A stretch of DNA of 64,000 nucleotides from Marchantia polymorpha subsp. ruderalis (lineage: Eukaryota; Streptophyta; Marchantiopsida; Marchantiales; Marchantiaceae), in the NCBI GenBank assembly GCA_037833965.1, contig AP031357.1, forward strand, positions 9,940,001 through 10,004,000, written 5' to 3'. Shown one piece after another: positions 61,661-64,000 of this stretch. Position numbers and translations under genes: made by a program. How positions within the stretch are numbered: position 1 is the stretch's first letter; the number at the start of each line of letters is the position of its first letter. The notes under the pieces are model-generated. The model ran no database searches. It was given only the letters and a program-made list of their open reading frames with translations, and had not been told where the DNA came from.

Positions 61661-63744
61661 ATTATAAATAATGCACTATAAAAAAATTATAATTTTGTCT
61701 TGAATAATGTTTACTTTAGTTTTAACTAACTAAAGATAATTACAAATCTCATTACTTTTAAGACCCTACGTATTGTTGCACATCTATTGGTATAACTATC
61801 AAAAATGCATTAGTTGGATTTGTAGTTGGTTCCCAAATGATTCATATGATATATATTTTTTCATTGAACCAAATATTATATTTTGTAATATTTAAGAAAT
61901 TAGATCTGATTCTTGAGTATCTTCTCTATCTCAATTTTTTTCATGATCAAATATCAATGTTGGTAGAGGAGATAACACTGGTTGATTTGTGAATTATTTT
62001 GGTCGTGTTTGATTGGTACATGTACATGGAATGAGCATAGTACATGACGTAAAATAAATAAAATGGAATCATCTCTGTGAATGTGTTTACATAAATAATT
62101 TTATGCAAATTTCACAAAAGTCAAAAAAGTATCACACTCTTGTTGTGATCATATGTGATTGTCCGTAATATATACACTATCATTCTATTGGCTCCCTTTG
62201 TTTGATCATCAATTTTATGATGATAAGTTGTTGACATTGCTAATTTTGTTTTGAAAAAACTTAAAAAAATAAGCCAAAACAAACTAGTAAAATGAATATC
62301 ACTAACAATGATAAAGATTTTGCTTTATCCATGATTTGCAAAAAGTGCATTTAAGTAAAATTGAGCAAATTACAGAGCCCTCATTATTTTTTGTGGTTTA
62401 CATGATGTGAATCATCTTGCTTAATCTATTCTCAAATCACAACTGAATTATTTACTAGCAATTTTTTTTATAACTCATGTAACATACTATCAATATTCTT
62501 CTAAAATGATTTTGTAGTAAATTGATTGATTATTTATAACTTAACTTCTTTTTTTCAACAAGCCACACTACTTTGAACATAAGATCTCACATACTCTCAG
62601 ATTTTAGGCTTATAATAAACTTGTTGGTTGCTCTCTACAGTATTCTTCACTCTCACATGATCTGCAATGATTGTATCATGAAATTTTGACAAAATCATTT
62701 TGCGCAACTCTTACTCTTGCTAGATCCATATATATTATTTTTAAAATGATAAACCTTTCGTCTGCTATATACTTCCACAATGTAGTGTTTGCATGATATC
62801 TTCATACTTTTTTGTGATATGTGTCATCTTGTTTCATCAATCAAATTAAATCTTCACTTTTGCAACAGGATTAAAACATGACATGCGCGTGAAAGCATTC
62901 ACAAGTTATTTGTTATCCTCCACATACACAATTTTCATGTTGAAGCATTAATATCAATCTGTCCATTGAATTCAAGATTTAAAAACGTCATTTTGAGTTT
63001 CAAAAAAGCAATGGTTTATGATAGATTTGCATCACAAAATCATTATTAGCCAAATAATGATTCTAGTAGTTTGTTGTCAACACAATGGTTAAAGACTTTT
63101 GTTCTACTGTATGTTAATTTTATTCAGCTACCATCAACTTGCAAGAAAAAAAACAATTGGATGTTATCTATCCAATCTTTCATCGAAGAAATACCAAGAA
63201 CTAAAAATGACGTTGTAATATTTTTCATCATACCTACTCATAATAAAATCAAAATATAGTCTCATTTATCGATATGTTGTTCTAAAATCTACATATGCAT
63301 CAAATCAAACCGGAGTGAATAGTTCAAGATTCAAAACCATTGAATCAATCAATTGAGAATGTTGCCAATGTTTTTTCATAACTAATAATCAATAATATCA
63401 ATGGAATTTCTGAACTCATCACTCTAGTCAAAAAATCTACACTCAAATATGTCACAATATACATCCAAAAATGACATTTTTCTATAAAATAAAAATGAAT
63501 ATCAAAGAGTTTGAAGATCAATGATTGCAGTATTAGATTTCTCCCATGCATATCCATATCTGCATATCACAAGTTTTTCTATACCCTTCTCTTTTTACAT
63601 GAAAATCAATGAACTTTGTCAACCATTATGTATTTTCAAATGATACATACTATCATCACATTCTTGCTATTCCATGAGGGAAAATTTACATCCCAAGAAG
63701 TATCAAAGTAACTTTCATATCCTTGTAAGATTAAGGATCAAGAG
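61661..63744. other. AT-rich stretch between the diverged repeats
   Basis: About 2.1 kb with only short open frames. I see no recognisable protein domain, RNA gene or promoter. It may be old transposon sequence or plain intergenic DNA. Confidence 0.45.
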
Positions 63745-63985
63745 AAGAGTTCATTTGAAGATGAAACACAACTATGAAGATGACTAATATCTAGATTCTA
63801 CTTTTTCTTTGATAGATCTTACCCACAAGTACAATGAGATATGATCTCACTCCCATACATTTCACTCCAAGTGAATTGATAACATGAAAAATAACTCTAA
63901 CAAGCTCATGTATTGTTGACGCGTCATTCTCAACTAGCACACTTACTCTAAAACTATCAAACAAACGGATCGTTGACATGACACC
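63745..63985. repeat. Diverged direct repeat, right copy
   Basis: Partner of 61345-61660; it shares GATAGATCTTAC, ATAACTCTAA, TTGTTGACG and TTCTCAACTA blocks in order. It is cut at its right end by the sequence starting at 63986. Confidence 0.4.
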
Positions 63986-64000
63986 TGTGGTAACACACTT
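63986..64000 (+). mobile_element. Likely start of another family B LTR at the window edge
   Basis: TGTGGTAACACACTT is identical to the first 15 bases of the B LTRs at 12049 and 22709. It interrupts the diverged repeat. A plus-strand B element or solo LTR probably begins here, and the expected target duplication would be ACACC (63981-63985). Confidence 0.75.

Noticed and set aside
63071-63259. Short open frame in the AT-rich right part
   Set aside because: 62 codons, Lys/Ile-rich, no motif and no neighbours; within chance expectation.

Overview
The window looks like nuclear DNA of a land plant with a repeat-rich genome. The evidence is Ty3/gypsy elements of Athila/Tat type (FIDDF reverse transcriptase motif, integrase without a chromodomain, primer site of plant tRNA-Asp type) set in AT-rich, intron-like plant DNA. 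I cannot name the species. No complete host gene is visible. Bases about 1,455 to 56,718 are almost entirely nested LTR elements; about 57-64 kb is AT-rich sequence with palindromes, a tRNA-derived tandem array and old repeats.

Layout. (1) 1-790: degenerate tandem modules related to the promoter-distal LTR sequence of the same element group. (2) 791-1454: unassigned DNA, perhaps with exon remnants. (3) Solo LTR C, minus strand, 1455-1873 and 45674-50669, with target duplication ACAGA. (4) Inside C, a tandem element A, 1874-45668, built LTR-internal-LTR-internal-LTR (LTRs about 5.4 kb) and bounded by one CTACG target duplication. (5) Inside the pol of the first A unit, element B, 12049-27571 (LTRs of 4863 bp), with target duplication GGTGG. 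(6) Solo LTR D, minus strand, 51347-56718, with target duplication AGAAG. (7) Flank 56724-64000. The last 15 bases match the start of a B-type LTR, so another insertion probably begins at the edge. The order of events was C first, then A into C, then tandem duplication of A, then B into A. D is an independent, older insertion.

Most unusual feature. Every LTR of this group carries a long open reading frame. It is 1045 codons in family A (961 from the conserved start) and 851 in family B, and its N-terminal domain and C-terminal coiled-coil/basic tail are clearly conserved between the families. The frame ends 33-36 bases before the TATA box, so it lies in U3. In genomic RNA it would therefore be the third gene, after gag-pro and pol and beyond the polypurine tract. 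This is the topology of MMTV sag or HIV nef, and the slot where Athila elements keep their env-like gene. Because it is inside the LTR, each integrated element has two copies, and solo LTR formation leaves one behind (C and D still carry long, broken copies).

Expression signals. Gag-pro and pol are in one frame separated by a single UAG followed by CAA UUA (A) or CAA CUA (B), which matches the tobamovirus-type leaky stop UAG-CAR-YYA. A 13-codon upstream frame overlaps the gag start in both families. A small hairpin precedes the primer binding site. The U3 linker and the non-coding U3 share the same short GC-rich palindromes.
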